Shown: positions 35,615-44,929, numbered from the stretch's first letter. The stretch: 64,000 nt of DNA from Streptomyces sp. NBC_01408 (GCF_026340255.1 NZ_JAPEPJ010000002.1:1178001-1242000); one strand, 5' to 3'. The notes: generated by a model not told the origin, from the letters alone. Made by a program: numbers and translations.

Positions 35615-35632
35615 AACGACCGGTCGGTCGTT
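35615..35632 (+). promoter_or_regulatory. Near-palindrome upstream of GDSL hydrolase
   Basis: AACGACCGGTCGGTCGTT at 35615-35632 is symmetric apart from its centre and looks like a TetR-type operator. GTTACC (35630-35635) and GGTAAC (35661-35666) form an outer inverted repeat. The hydrolase start is 148 bases downstream; no regulator gene adjoins. Confidence 0.35.
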
Positions 35633-35779
35633 ACCTCATCGTAATATGCGGCTACCTAGCGGTAACAAGAGTCGGCATGTCACCTTTCCGATTGCCACCG
35701 GCCGGCGGTACCCCCACTTTCCCAGCCACGCACCGGAGTTGTTCCGGGCTTCCGCGTGGCCGAACGCAGGAGTTCCGCA

Positions 35780-36970
35780 GTGATCGGATCCCGCACCGCC
35801 CGAAGGAAGAACCAAGCCAGTCCCGTGCGACGACTGACCGCCGTCGGCATGGCCCTCCCGCTCGCGTTCACCGCGCTGCTCACGGCCGGAGCCGGCACCG
35901 CCGCCGCAGGCCAGGGCACCGGCCCGACCGCCGTCGTCTCCCTGGGCGACAGCTACATCTCCGGCGAGGCCGGCCGCTGGAAGGGCAACAGCCTGACCAA
36001 CAGCGGGAACCGGCTCGGCACCGACCGGGCCTGGGTGAGCGGCAGTACGTACGACCCGGCGAAGGTATACGGAACCACGGCCGGCGGCTGCCACCGGTCC
36101 GACTCGGCCGAGGTGCGCAGCGCCGGCCCCATCGCCGACGTGGCGGTCAACCTGGCCTGTTCCGGGGCCACCGCGGACAACGTGTTCCGGGCGTCGAACG
36201 GCGGCGTGGCGTACAAGGGCGAGGCTCCGCAGGCCGATCAGCTGGCCGCCGTGGCCGCCTCGCACAACGTCAAGATGATCGCGCTGTCGGTCGGCGGCAA
36301 CGACCTCGGCTTCGCCGACATCATCAAGGACTGCGCGTACGACTTCATCATCTGGAACTCGTACTGCTACGACGACCAGCAGTCCGGCGTCGACCAGAAG
36401 ATCGACGGGGTCATGGCCAAGGTCGGCAAGTCCGTGGACGAGGTCCGGGCCGTGATGCGCGGGGCGGGCTACGCCGACTCCTCGTACCGGATCGTCCTCC
36501 AGTCCTACCCGTCGCCCATTCCGCGCGGCGCGGAGAACCGCTACACGCAGAGCGACTGGAGCCGGCTCAACACCGGTGGCTGCCCCTTCTGGAACCGGGA
36601 CTCGGACTGGGCCCGTGACTCGCTCGTGCCGCAGATCGCGAACCGGCTCAAGGGGGTTGCCGCTGCCAAGGGCGTGCAGTTCCTGGACCTGCGGGACATG
36701 ATGCAGGGCCGTGAGGTGTGCGCGAAGGCCAGCTCACAGGTCAGCTCCACGAGTCCGGCGTCCGCGAAGACCAGCGAGTGGGGACGCTGGATCGACAGCA
36801 GCGAGACGCAGGGGCTGATCCAGGAGTCCATGCACCCGAACTACTTCGGCCAGCTGGCCGCCGGCCGCTGCCTCGCGCTGGTCGCCGCCCAGCCGGCCAC
36901 CTCGGGCTTCGCCTGCAAGAACACCGCGGGCGCCGATCAGGCCGGGATGTTCCTCACCCCGGCCTCCTAG
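35780..36970 (+). CDS. Secreted SGNH/GDSL hydrolase
   Basis: The protein has 396 residues. A twin-Arg-containing n-region (SPVRRLTAVGMALPL) leads a signal peptide ending near AAAG at about residue 44. Block I is VVSLGDSYISGEAGRW with the nucleophile Ser, block III is SVGGNDLGFADI, and block V is ESMHPNYFGQLA with the catalytic His. Six or more Cys suggest disulfides. It is an extracellular lipase or esterase. GTG 35780 follows AGGAG; GTG 35756 is an alternative. Its stop codon TAG is part of the CTAG target site of the adjacent insertion sequence. Confidence 0.9.
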   Translation: MIGSRTARRKNQASPVRRLTAVGMALPLAFTALLTAGAGTAAAGQGTGPTAVVSLGDSYISGEAGRWKGNSLTNSGNRLGTDRAWVSGSTYDPAKVYGTTAGGCHRSDSAEVRSAGPIADVAVNLACSGATADNVFRASNGGVAYKGEAPQADQLAAVAASHNVKMIALSVGGNDLGFADIIKDCAYDFIIWNSYCYDDQQSGVDQKIDGVMAKVGKSVDEVRAVMRGAGYADSSYRIVLQSYPSPIPRGAENRYTQSDWSRLNTGGCPFWNRDSDWARDSLVPQIANRLKGVAAAKGVQFLDLRDMMQGREVCAKASSQVSSTSPASAKTSEWGRWIDSSETQGLIQESMHPNYFGQLAAGRCLALVAAQPATSGFACKNTAGADQAGMFLTPAS

Positions 36971-36987
36971 GAGTTGTCGTCAAAGTG

Positions 36988-37485
36988 TCACGCCCACATC
37001 AGGAGCGATGCGAGGGTGACGGCTGCTTGGTAGGACTGGGCAGTCTTGTCGTACCGGGTGGCGATGCCGCGCCACTGCTTGAGGCGGTTGAAGCACCGTT
37101 CCACGACGTTGCGGCGCTTGTAGACCTGCTTGTCGAAGACGGGCGGGCGGCCGCCCCGGCTCCCGCGCCGGGCCCGGTTGCGGACCTGGTCGGACCGCTC
37201 CGGAATGGTGTGGGCGATGCCCCGGCGTCGCAGCCAGGTCCGGATCGCCTTCGAGCTGTAGCCCTTGTCGCCGATGACGTGGCCGGGCCGCATCCGCGGC
37301 CGGCCCGGTCCCGTTCGAGGCACCCGTATCGCGTCCATCACGGCGGTGAACTGGGTGCAGTCGTTGGTGTTCCCGCCGGTCAGGACGAAGGCCAGGGGCC
37401 GGCCCAAGCCGTCGCAGGCCAGGTGGATCTTGCTGGTCAGCCCGCCGCGGGACCGGCCGAGGGCCGGGCTGCGGAGCCCCCTTTT
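36988..37485 (-). CDS. IS5-family transposase, second frame
   Basis: Read in the -1 frame from 37485, this part continues RGLRSPALGRSRGGLTSKIH with the second Asp in VIGDKGYSSKAI and the Glu in NVVERCFNRLKQWRG. The stop lies next to the left inverted repeat. Joined to the first frame it makes a complete DDE enzyme of about 280 residues, the normal size. Its own upstream frame before the slip site is not meaningful protein. Confidence 0.8.
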   Translation of the reverse strand, partial: KRGLRSPALGRSRGGLTSKIHLACDGLGRPLAFVLTGGNTNDCTQFTAVMDAIRVPRTGPGRPRMRPGHVIGDKGYSSKAIRTWLRRRGIAHTIPERSDQVRNRARRGSRGGRPPVFDKQVYKRRNVVERCFNRLKQWRGIATRYDKTAQSYQAAVTLASLLMWA

Positions 37486-37835
37486 CGGGCTCCGGCCGCG
37501 TGCTGGTGGGCACGGACGATGCTGGAATCCACCGACACCAGCCACTCGATATCGCCCGCGGCATCCGCTTGCGCCTGGGCTGCCCGGAGCATCCGCTCAA
37601 AGGTCCCGTCCGCCGCCCACCTGCGGAAACGGGTGTGGAGGCTGGCCCACGACCCGTACCTCTCAGGCACGTCCCGCCATGCGACCCCGGTCCGGAACTT
37701 CCACACGATCCCGTTGAGAACCGTCCGGTCATCCAGCCTCGGCCGCCCGAAAACAGGCCGGGGCAACAGCGGTTGCACGAGTTCCCACTCGGCATCGGAC
37801 AGTTCATGGCGACGTATCACGACACCATGATCCAC
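37437..37835 (-). CDS. IS5-family transposase, first frame
   Basis: The 132-residue product holds the N-terminal DUF4096-type domain (HELSDAEWELVQPLLP, GIVWKFRTGVAWRDVPERYG, LHTRFRRWAADGTF) and the first catalytic Asp103 in VSVDSSIVRAHQHA. It starts at GTG 37835, close inside the right inverted repeat. Coding continues in the -1 frame after the run AAAAGGGGG (37477-37485): Lys AAA can slip back one base. A GAGCCC/GGGCTC stem spans the run. Alone it lacks two of the three catalytic residues. Confidence 0.85.
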   Translation of the reverse strand: MDHGVVIRRHELSDAEWELVQPLLPRPVFGRPRLDDRTVLNGIVWKFRTGVAWRDVPERYGSWASLHTRFRRWAADGTFERMLRAAQAQADAAGDIEWLVSVDSSIVRAHQHAAGARKGGSAARPSAGPAAG

Positions 37836-37976
37836 AACCCAAGATCACTTTGACGACAGGCCCTAGGCCCTCTCAGGCACGGCAGGCACGGCAGGCACGG
37901 CAGGCACGGGCCGGTCCGGCCCCGGCCTGTCGTGCCGTCGGCGCGTGGGACGCCCTGCGGACCCGCGAGACGCGGG

Positions 37977-38363
37977 TCACGGCGTTTCGTTGATCACGGA
38001 CAGGACGTTGCCCGCCGGGTCCTTGAACCAGGCGATGGTGGGCGTGCCGCCCTCGCCGCGCACGATGCCCTTGGCGTCCGCCTCGAACTCCTCGTAACGC
38101 TCCATGCTGACGCCGCGCGCGGTGAGTTCGTCCACGGCCCGGTCGACGTCGTCCACGGGGAAGTTCAGGATGGTGAAGCTGGCGGGCCGGTGGTTGTCCT
38201 TCGGGTAGACCATGACCGTGGTGTCGCCCCCGAGGTGCAGGGACAGGAGGCCCATGGTGTTGTCCTCCGAGACGCGCAGCCCGAGGGTCGAACCGTAGAA
38301 CTCCTTCGCCTTGTCGAGGTCGTCGACCGAGAATCCGCTGAATGCCTTGCTGTCTGCGAACAT
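37977..38363 (-). CDS. VOC-family (glyoxalase-like) protein
   Basis: The 128-residue protein has two beta-alpha-beta-beta-beta units: [21 protein letters not shown], and [17 protein letters not shown] through [13 protein letters not shown]. The final Glu-containing segment may bind metal. Function within the superfamily (isomerase, dioxygenase, resistance) cannot be told. ATG 38363. No operon partner. Confidence 0.88.
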   Translation of the reverse strand: MFADSKAFSGFSVDDLDKAKEFYGSTLGLRVSEDNTMGLLSLHLGGDTTVMVYPKDNHRPASFTILNFPVDDVDRAVDELTARGVSMERYEEFEADAKGIVRGEGGTPTIAWFKDPAGNVLSVINETP

Positions 38364-38522
38364 GGCTGTTCCTTCGATCAGACACATCCCGCTTCCGCTT
38401 CCCATCCTCCCCCCGCGCCCGTCGGCCGTCGATTCCGCACCGCAGCCGGTCCGGGCGGCTACGCCGCGTAGCAGCCGGAAATCGGGGTGAGCGGCGCGGT
38501 GTCGGCTGGCATGCTCGGGCGC

Positions 38523-39119
38523 ATGGCACCCCGTACCGCACGTCCCAGTCTGTACATCTCCGTCGACATCGAGGCCGACGGGCCCATTCCCGGGCCGTAC
38601 TCGATGATCAGCTTCGGGGCCTCGGTCGCGGGGCGGCAGGACGGCGCGGTGTACACCGCCGCCGATCCCGAACAGCTCACCTTCTACCGGGAGTTGCGTC
38701 CCATCAGCGAGGAGTTCGTACCCGAGGCGCTGGCGGTGAGCGGGCTGGACCGCGACCGGCTGCTGAAGGAGGGCGCCGAACCGGGCGCGGCCATGGACGA
38801 GTTCCGCACCTGGGTGCGGGAGGTCTCCGAGGGGGCGCAGCCGGTGATGTGCGGCTATCCGGCCTCCTTCGACTGGACCTTCCTGTACTGGTACTTGATG
38901 CGGTTCGGCGCCGACAGCCCCTTCGGACACTCCGGCTGCCTGGACATGAAGACGCTCTACGCGGCGAAGGCGCGGGTACCGTTGCGCGCCGCCGTCAAGG
39001 GCCGGATGCCGCGCGAACTGCTGTCCCGCCGCCGCCACACGCACCACGCCCTGGACGACGCGATCGAACAGGCCGAGCTGATGAGCAACCTGATGCTCTG
39101 GACTCCCGCGGCCTGCTGA
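38523..39119 (+). CDS. 3'-5' exonuclease (DEDD superfamily)
   Basis: The protein has about 198 residues. DEDD motifs are [12 protein letters not shown] (Asp-Glu), the central [10 protein letters not shown] (Asp) and [10 protein letters not shown] (His and Asp), which fits the RNase T/DnaQ fold of the DEDDh group. It trims 3' ends of RNA or DNA. ATG 38523 or ATG 38511 could be the start; there is no strong ribosome-binding site to decide. It ends just before a strong bidirectional hairpin. Confidence 0.82.
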   Translation: MAPRTARPSLYISVDIEADGPIPGPYSMISFGASVAGRQDGAVYTAADPEQLTFYRELRPISEEFVPEALAVSGLDRDRLLKEGAEPGAAMDEFRTWVREVSEGAQPVMCGYPASFDWTFLYWYLMRFGADSPFGHSGCLDMKTLYAAKARVPLRAAVKGRMPRELLSRRRHTHHALDDAIEQAELMSNLMLWTPAAC

Positions 39120-39152
39120 CGGCGCGGCTTCGCCCGACGGGGACGTACGGAC

Positions 39153-39201
39153 ACGGCGGTGCGCACGCCACACCCGCAGTGGGTGGCGTGCGCACCGCCG
39201 T
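39153..39201. terminator. Strong bidirectional hairpin
   Basis: Arms 39153-39175 and 39181-39201 pair along 21 bases with a 2-base bulge and a 5-base loop (gcagt). It lies between the converging exonuclease and purine permease genes, so it can terminate both. Confidence 0.8.
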
Positions 39202-39237
39202 GGCGTCCGCCGCCGCGTCCGGCGGGCGGGCCGGACG

Positions 39238-40617
39238 TCAGTGCACCGGCACCGGTTCCGGGGCGGCCGGGGCCGCGCCCTTCTTGACGCCGAGGTGGTT
39301 GAAGGCCAGGTTCAGCAGGATGGCCACCACGCAGCCGGTGCTGATGCCGGAGTCGAGGACGACCAGCAGGTCCTTCGGGAAGGCGTGGTAGAACTCGGGA
39401 GCGGCGATCGGGATCAGGCCGATGCCCACCGCTGCGGCGACGATCAGGGCGTTCTCGCCCTTCTCCATGGCCGCGCCGGCCAGGGTCTGGATGCCGCTGG
39501 CGGCGACCGAGCCGAAGAGCACGATCCCGGCGCCGCCGAGGACCGGCAGCGGGACCACGCCGATGACGGAGGCCGCCATCGGACAGAGCCCGAGCAGGAT
39601 CAGGATGCCGCCGCCCGCCGCGACCACGAAGCGGCTGCGGACCTTGGTCATGGCGACGAGGCCGATGTTCTGGGCGAAGGCGCTGCACATGAAGCCGTTG
39701 AAGAGCGGGCTGATCGCGCTGCCGAGGGTGTCGGCGCGCAGGCCCCCCTCGATGGTCTTCGCGTCCGCCGGACGGCCGACGATCTTGCCCAGCGCGAGGA
39801 TGTCGGCGGTGGACTCGGTCATGCAGACGAGCATGACGATGCACATGGAGATGATCGCCGCGACCTGGAACTGCGGGGCGCCGAAGTGGAAGGGGGTCGG
39901 GAAGCCGACCACGGAGGCGTTCTTGACGGCGTCGAAGCTGGTCATGTCCAGTGGCAGCGCGATGAGCGTGCCCGCGACCAGGCCGAGCAGGATGGCGATC
40001 TGCTGGAGGAAACCGCGCAGGAACTTGCGCATCAGCAGGACGATGACCAAGGTCGCGGCGGCCATGCCGATGTTCTTCATCGAGCCGTAGTCGCTGGCGG
40101 TGCTGTTCCCACCCTGCGACCAGTTGAAGGCCACCGGCAGGAGCGAGACCCCGATCAGGGTGATGACCGTACCCGTCACGACCGGTGGGAAGAAGCGGAC
40201 GAGTTTGCCGAAGTAGGGGGCGGCGAAGAAGCCGAGGACTCCGGCGACGATGATCGCGCCGAAGATGATGGGTATCGCGTTGTCCCCCTCCCCCTTGCCG
40301 ATCGCGATCATCGGGGTCACACCGGCGAAGGAGACGCCGTTGACGAAGGGGAGTTTGGCGCCGATCTTCCAGAAGCCGAGCGTCTGGAGGAGGGTGGCGA
40401 GGCCGGCGGTGAAGAGCGAGGCCCCCATCAGGAAGGCGGTCTCGGTGGCGGAGAGTCCGACGGCGGGGCCGACGATCATGGGCGGGGCTACGACACCCGC
40501 GTACATGGCGGCCACGTGCTGGAGGCCGCTGGTGAACATTTTCAGCGGAGGCAAGGTCTCGTCGACCGGGTGCTTCTCCTCCGGTACTGCGACTGCATCT
40601 TTGCGAAACCTGGGCAT
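39238..40617 (-). CDS. NCS2 purine (xanthine/urate) permease
   Basis: The 459-residue nucleobase:cation symporter-2 protein has about 12-14 hydrophobic segments. The family signature QNxGxxxxT is present as [12 protein letters not shown], and the preceding segment [13 protein letters not shown] holds the substrate-binding Glu. [20 protein letters not shown] is the usual start of the first helix. It imports xanthine, urate or uracil with protons. The purine setting favours xanthine or urate. ATG 40617 is chosen; GAGGAAG lies upstream. Confidence 0.9.
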   Translation of the reverse strand: MPRFRKDAVAVPEEKHPVDETLPPLKMFTSGLQHVAAMYAGVVAPPMIVGPAVGLSATETAFLMGASLFTAGLATLLQTLGFWKIGAKLPFVNGVSFAGVTPMIAIGKGEGDNAIPIIFGAIIVAGVLGFFAAPYFGKLVRFFPPVVTGTVITLIGVSLLPVAFNWSQGGNSTASDYGSMKNIGMAAATLVIVLLMRKFLRGFLQQIAILLGLVAGTLIALPLDMTSFDAVKNASVVGFPTPFHFGAPQFQVAAIISMCIVMLVCMTESTADILALGKIVGRPADAKTIEGGLRADTLGSAISPLFNGFMCSAFAQNIGLVAMTKVRSRFVVAAGGGILILLGLCPMAASVIGVVPLPVLGGAGIVLFGSVAASGIQTLAGAAMEKGENALIVAAAVGIGLIPIAAPEFYHAFPKDLLVVLDSGISTGCVVAILLNLAFNHLGVKKGAAPAAPEPVPVH

Positions 40618-40896
40618 TGCGGCCACGGCTTCCTCCGGTCGGGTAACACGTCGGCAGGGACGTGGGTGTCTTGGAGGTGGTGCGAAAGCTGTGCGAGTCG
40701 AGCCTGTGTTCAGTTGTGGGTGGTGCGCGTACGTGTCCCAAGGGGTGCAGAATCGATTCGCCCAAAACCGTTCCGCGCCGGACGTTCTGTGTGGAGAAGC
40801 CGGTGGCACGTTTCACCGCACCCGGGGGCGCCCTCGGATTTCCTCGGGCGCTTCCCGGGAGCGGCTGCCGACGGACCCCGCTCGGGTCCGCGGCGA

Positions 40897-40924
40897 CCGG
40901 CCGGGGGCCGTCCCCCCCGGCCGG
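40897..40924 (-). terminator. Hairpin after 8-oxoguanine deaminase gene
   Basis: CCGGCCGGGGG (40897-40907) and CCCCCGGCCGG (40914-40924) form a perfect 11-bp stem with a 6-base loop, 12 bases past the stop of the leftward deaminase gene. The rest of the 318-base gap (40618-40896) should hold the permease promoter; only a half-matching TTCCG word is seen at 40771. Confidence 0.6.
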
Positions 40925-40935
40925 ACTCCGTGGGG

Positions 40936-42339
40936 TCAGGCCTGCGCGGTGATCCGCGCCAGGCGCTGGGCCTCTTCCCGCGTGGACACGGCGATGGCGT
41001 CCTCGTCGGCGAAGAGGAGTCGGTTGTTCTCGACGATCTGCTTGCCGTTGACGAACGAAGCCGTCACCGGGGCCGCCGCGCCGAAGACCAGTGCGGTGAC
41101 CGGGTCGGCGATCGAGGAGTGCAGGAACGTGCTCAGGTTCCACAGCACCAGGTCGGCGCACTTGCCGACCTCCAGCGAACCGATGTTGTCGGCACGGCCG
41201 AGGACCTGGGCGCCGCCGTACGTACCGAGGCGCAGGGCCTGGCGCGCGTTCAGGGCGCGCTCGCGGTGGACCGGGTTCAGGCGGTTGATCAGCAGCGCGT
41301 TGCGCAGCTCGGTGTGCAGCTCACCGGACTCGTTGGAGGCGGTGCCGTCCACGCCGAGGCCGACCGGTACACCGGCGGCGAGCATGTCCGGGACACGGGC
41401 GATGCCGGCGGCCAGACGGGCGTTGGAGGACGGGCAGTGCGCGACACCGGTCTTGGTGCGGGCGAACGCGGCGATGTCGGAGTCGTTCATGTGGACGCTG
41501 TGCGCCATCCACACGTCCTCGCCGAGCCAGCCGGTCGACTCGAAGTAGTCGGTGGGGCCCATGCCGAACAGTTCCTTGCAGAACTGCTCTTCCTCTACGG
41601 TCTCGGAGCCGTGCGTGTGCATGCGCACACCCAGGCGGCGGGCCAGCTCGGCGCCCTGCTTCAGCAGCTCGGTGGAGACCGAGAAGGGGGAGCAGGGGGC
41701 CACGGCGACCTGGGTCATCGAGTCGAAGGAGGCGTCGTGGTGCTTCTTGACGGTCGCCTCGGTGTCGGCGAGCGCACCCTCGAGGGTCTCGACGGCGTGG
41801 TCCGGCGGCAGGCCGCCGTCCTTCTCGCTGCGGTCCATCGAGCCGCGGGCGAGGGTGAACCGCACGCCCATCTCGGACGCGGCGCGGATGATCGAGCCGG
41901 AGAGGTCGCCGGAGCCCTTGGGGAACACGTAGTGGTGGTCCATGGCGGTGGTGACGCCGCCCTTGGCCATCGCGGCGAGGGAGCCCTGCGCGGCCGTGTA
42001 CGTCATCTGCTCGTCGATGCGCGCCCACGTCGGGTACAGCGCGACGAGCCAGTTGAAGAGGTTGTGGTCGGTGGCCAGACCACGCGTGATCCACTGGTAG
42101 AAGTGGTGGTGGGTGTTGACCAGGCCGGGGGTGACGAGGTGACCCGTGCCGTCGATGCGGCGGACCACGTTGTCGAGGTTCTCGGGGGCTTTGCCCGCAC
42201 CGATCGACTCGATCTTGTTGCCTGCGACGACCACGTAGCCCGAGGCGTACTCGGTGTCGTTCGCGTCGACGGTTGCGATCGCACAGTTCTCGATGACGAT
42301 GCGCTCGACCGCGCTGTCAGGGGCTGCCGATGCTGCCAT
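40936..42339 (-). CDS. 8-oxoguanine deaminase
   Basis: The 467-residue amidohydrolase of the AtzA/TrzN branch has metal ligands LVNTHHHFYQWITRG, RMHTHGSETVEEEQF, WMAHSVHMNDSD and VGLGVDGTASNE. NTHHHFYQ and the AVAPCSPFSVS segment match 8-oxoguanine deaminases, which convert 8-oxoguanine to urate and ammonia. This feeds directly into uricase encoded 190 bases upstream. ATG 42339. Alternatives are guanine deaminase or another cytosine/atrazine-type hydrolase; the first is less likely on these motifs. Confidence 0.82.
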   Translation of the reverse strand: MAASAAPDSAVERIVIENCAIATVDANDTEYASGYVVVAGNKIESIGAGKAPENLDNVVRRIDGTGHLVTPGLVNTHHHFYQWITRGLATDHNLFNWLVALYPTWARIDEQMTYTAAQGSLAAMAKGGVTTAMDHHYVFPKGSGDLSGSIIRAASEMGVRFTLARGSMDRSEKDGGLPPDHAVETLEGALADTEATVKKHHDASFDSMTQVAVAPCSPFSVSTELLKQGAELARRLGVRMHTHGSETVEEEQFCKELFGMGPTDYFESTGWLGEDVWMAHSVHMNDSDIAAFARTKTGVAHCPSSNARLAAGIARVPDMLAAGVPVGLGVDGTASNESGELHTELRNALLINRLNPVHRERALNARQALRLGTYGGAQVLGRADNIGSLEVGKCADLVLWNLSTFLHSSIADPVTALVFGAAAPVTASFVNGKQIVENNRLLFADEDAIAVSTREEAQRLARITAQA

Positions 42340-42529
42340 GGGACTTCCTCGTGCTTTCAGTGGCGGTACGGGCACGGCAAGGCCCAGGAGATTTGAGTGC
42401 CGGAGCCGGGGGCCTTGACAGCTGACAGTACTGCCGCCCCGAGTGATGCGTCCGGGTGCCGATTCACGAAGCTCAAAAGTGTCGCGCCGTCCCGGGGCCA
42501 CTGCGGAGCCCCGGGACACGCGTGCCGCA

Positions 42530-43453
42530 TCAGAGGTTGGTCATGTCCACGGGGATACGGGCGTCAACGCCGTCCCGGAGAACAGTGGCCTCGATCAGAC
42601 CGTACGGACGGTCCGCGGCGAAGTACACCTCGTTGTCGTTCTTGAGGCCGAAGGGCTCAAGGTCCACGAGGAAGTGGTGCTTGTTCGGGAGCGAGAAGCG
42701 GACCTCGTCGATCTCCGAACGGTGGTTGATGATGCGCGAGCCCATCTGGTACAGGGTCTGCTGCAGCGAGAGGGAGTAGGTCTCCGCGAAGGCCTGGAGC
42801 ATGTGCTTCCGGGTCTCGGCGTAGGACTTCTCCCAGTTGGGCATGCGCTGCTCGTCGTCCGACCAGTTGAAGCGCCAGCGAGCCGACACCTGGGTGGCCA
42901 GGATGCGGTCGTAGGCCTCCTTCAGCGTCGTGTACTTGTCCTTCACGTAACCCCAGAACTCGGAGTTCGTGGAGTTCATGACGACCAGGTCCTTGAGGCC
43001 GGAGATGACCTCCCAGTTCGTACCGTCGTACGTGATCTGGGTGACGCGGGTCTCCATGCCCTCGCGGACGAAGGAGTGGTTCACCTCGTCGGAGCCGATG
43101 AACTTGGAGTTCGCGTCCGAGGTGGCGATCCGGGACCAGGAGTACTCCTCGATCCGGATGCGCGCCTTCTGGATCGGCTCCTGGCTGTTGACGAACCAGC
43201 GCGCCAGGTGGATGCCGAACTGCTCGGCGGACTCGATGCCGTACTCCTTGGCGAACGCGTACACCGTGTTCTTGGTGGTGTCCGTCGGCAGCACGTTGGC
43301 GTTCGAGCCGGAGTAGTGGACGTCGTCCATGTCGCCGGAGAGGGCGACGGAGACGTTCAGGTCCTTGATGTGGTGGGTGTCGCCGTCCCGCGTGATCTTG
43401 ACGACGCGGTTCTCTGCTTTGCCGTACTGGTTCTGGCCCAGAATCGTGGCCAT
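42530..43453 (-). CDS. Uricase (factor-independent urate hydroxylase)
   Basis: The 307-residue protein has two T-fold repeats. NVLPTDTTKNTVYAFAKEYG carries the catalytic Thr; NSTNSEFWGYVKDKYTTL and LPNKHHFLVDLEPFGLKND are conserved. It oxidises urate to 5-hydroxyisourate and releases hydrogen peroxide, which the nearby catalase can remove. It starts one base after the HIU hydrolase stop, so uraD, HIU hydrolase and uricase form one leftward operon in an order opposite to the reaction order. Confidence 0.95.
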   Translation of the reverse strand: MATILGQNQYGKAENRVVKITRDGDTHHIKDLNVSVALSGDMDDVHYSGSNANVLPTDTTKNTVYAFAKEYGIESAEQFGIHLARWFVNSQEPIQKARIRIEEYSWSRIATSDANSKFIGSDEVNHSFVREGMETRVTQITYDGTNWEVISGLKDLVVMNSTNSEFWGYVKDKYTTLKEAYDRILATQVSARWRFNWSDDEQRMPNWEKSYAETRKHMLQAFAETYSLSLQQTLYQMGSRIINHRSEIDEVRFSLPNKHHFLVDLEPFGLKNDNEVYFAADRPYGLIEATVLRDGVDARIPVDMTNL

Positions 43454-43454
43454 G

Positions 43455-43871
43455 CTAGCTCCCTCGGTAAACGGAGTAGCCGAACGGGTTGAGCAGCAGC
43501 GGTACGTGGTAATGCTCGCCCGGGTTCACCGCAAAGGTGATGGTGACCTCGGGGAAGAACGCACCGCTGTCCCTTACGCGGGGGGCGTCCTGCTGCGCCT
43601 CGGCTTGCTTCACTGTGTTGATTTGACGCGTGAAGTACGTCTCGGTCTCGAAGTCGAGACGCACGTGGGTGGTGCCCTCCGGCAGGGCCGGCAGGTCCTT
43701 GCAGCGCCCGTCCGTATCGGTGGCGGAGCCACCCAGGGCCGCCCACTCGCCGTCCAGTCCAGTACGGGCCGAAAGCGAGATGGCGACGCCCTCGGCGGGC
43801 TTGCCGATGCTGGTGTCCAGGATGTGCGTGGACACCGAATTTCTCGGCGATGCCGCGGTCTCAGTGCTCAT
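43455..43871 (-). CDS. uraH: 5-Hydroxyisourate hydrolase
   Basis: The 138-residue transthyretin-like protein has VSTHILDTSIGKPAEG at the N-terminus, RLDFETETYF in the middle and the C-terminal YRGS signature that separates HIU hydrolases from transthyretin. It opens 5-hydroxyisourate to OHCU. ATG 43871 has GGAG at a good distance; GTG 43877 overlaps the uraD stop but is too close to the ribosome-binding site. Confidence 0.94.
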   Translation of the reverse strand: MSTETAASPRNSVSTHILDTSIGKPAEGVAISLSARTGLDGEWAALGGSATDTDGRCKDLPALPEGTTHVRLDFETETYFTRQINTVKQAEAQQDAPRVRDSGAFFPEVTITFAVNPGEHYHVPLLLNPFGYSVYRGS

Positions 43872-43873
43872 GC

Positions 43874-44380
43874 TCACTCTCCCTCTACGAGTCGGGTCAG
43901 GCGGATCTTGTTGATCTTGACGAGCTCGCCGCGGGCGGTTTCCCGCTCCTGCTCCGGCGAGTTGTCGATCCGGACCTTGACCGCGTCCCGCATGAACTCA
44001 CCGGTCGCACCGGTGGCGCAGATGAGGAAGACGTGGCCGAACTTCTCCTGGTAGGCCAGGTTCAGTTCGAGGAGTTCGTTCTTGAGCTCCTCCGAGGCAC
44101 CGGCCATGCCACGCTGCTCGCGGGCGGAGGTCGGGTCTCCCGGCTTCGGCCGGCCGATCGGCGCGTGGCCTCCCATGGCCTCGCCCAGGTCCTCCGCGGT
44201 GAGCTCCGCCATGGCGGACTCGTTCGCGGCGAACAGGGACTCGGCAGTGGCGAAGGGGCGCTGGGCGAGCAGCTTGCTCCCCCATGCCGAACTGGCGCAG
44301 ACCTCGTGCAGATCGGCCGTGGCCGCGCTGTCGTCCAAGGCGTTGAACCGGGTGAGACCCGGGGTCGGACTCGAAGTCAC
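43874..44380 (-). CDS. uraD: OHCU decarboxylase
   Basis: The 168-residue protein contains ASSAWGSKLLAQRPFA, the catalytic-His segment GGHAPIGRPKPGD, and YQEKFGHVFLICATGAT. It decarboxylates OHCU to S-allantoin. GTG 44380 is chosen because GGAGG stands 6 bases before it; the frame is open further, but earlier starts would reach into the promoter. First gene of the urate operon. Confidence 0.93.
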   Translation of the reverse strand: MTSSPTPGLTRFNALDDSAATADLHEVCASSAWGSKLLAQRPFATAESLFAANESAMAELTAEDLGEAMGGHAPIGRPKPGDPTSAREQRGMAGASEELKNELLELNLAYQEKFGHVFLICATGATGEFMRDAVKVRIDNSPEQERETARGELVKINKIRLTRLVEGE

Positions 44381-44422
44381 GGTAGGCCTCCGTGGCCTGT
44401 TGTTGCTTGACGGGCTGCGCAT

Positions 44423-44463
44423 AGCTAACGCCCTCGACAACACGGCGTCAACACTTTGTTGAA
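44423..44463 (-). promoter_or_regulatory. uraD operon promoter with palindrome
   Basis: On the minus strand TTGACG (44447-44452), 18 bases, TAGCTA (44423-44428). The palindrome TCAACACTTTGTTGA (44449-44463) overlaps the -35 so that the -35 begins at palindrome position 12. The same register is found at aceB, the catalase gene and allB. Confidence 0.6.
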
Positions 44464-44533
44464 ACTTCCCGTACACAAAAGCCGCCGCCCGGGTGAATTG
44501 GGCGGCGGCTCGTCACACTGGGTGAATCGGCTC

Positions 44534-44929
44534 TTACTCTTGGCTGCTCTTGGACCCCTTTGAGGTGGTGGCGTCCCTGTTCAAGTAGTTGTAGACCGTG
44601 AAGCGGCTTACACCCAGGGCGCCCGCGACCGTTTCCACACCGTGCCGGACCGAGAAGGCGCCTCGCGCCTCCAGTATCCGCACGACGTCCTGCTTGGACT
44701 TCCGGTCGAGCTGGGCCAACGGTACGCCGTGCCGGCGCTCCAGCGCCGCCAGGATGTGGTCCAGCGAATCCGAGAGCTGGGGCAGGCGCACGGCCAGCAG
44801 CTCCTGGCCCTCCCAGCTGAGCACGACGTCGTCGGGCTGCGCGAGGGCGGGATCCATGAGCTCGCCGCCCATCGCGTCCACCAGCGGCTTGACCGCGGTG
44901 ACGAAGGGGTGGTCGCGGGGCTCGGTCAT
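44534..44929 (-). CDS. HTH-domain protein in purine cluster
   Basis: In this 131-residue protein the C-terminal 50 residues hold a Fis-like HTH (RKSKQDVVRILEARGAFSVRH, VETVAGALGVSRFTVYNYLNRD). The N-terminus (TAVKPLVDAMGG, SWEGQELLAVRLPQLSDSLDHILAAL) may bind a ligand or dimerise. It resembles regulators rather than enzymes. It is coupled to the gene upstream by an ATGA overlap and lies just before the urate operon, so it is a candidate second regulator of the pathway. No known name. Confidence 0.72.
   Translation of the reverse strand: MTEPRDHPFVTAVKPLVDAMGGELMDPALAQPDDVVLSWEGQELLAVRLPQLSDSLDHILAALERRHGVPLAQLDRKSKQDVVRILEARGAFSVRHGVETVAGALGVSRFTVYNYLNRDATTSKGSKSSQE

Larger units (their letters stand above)
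36971..37862 (-). mobile_element. Intact IS5-family insertion sequence (892 bp)
   Basis: The terminal inverted repeats are GAGTTGTCGTCAAAGTG (36971-36987) and, reversed, GGCCTGTCGTCAAAGTG (37846-37862), 14 of 17 matching. A CTAG duplication flanks both ends (36967-36970 and 37863-37866). Two overlapping frames encode a DDE transposase. All parts are present, so the element looks intact and recent. The type (two frames, CTAG target) fits the IS427-like branch of IS5. Confidence 0.85.

Noticed and set aside
40771..40785. TTCCG word upstream of the purine permease
   Set aside because: Only the left half matches the AllR-type palindrome (right half GACGT), and there is no partner 21 bases away.
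39241..42396. Very long open frame (over 1000 codons) on the + strand
   Set aside because: It is antisense to the purine permease and 8-oxoguanine deaminase genes, has an Asp/Gly/Val/Arg-biased composition without motifs, and is the usual shadow of coding sequence at high GC. Many similar frames across the window were left out for the same reason.
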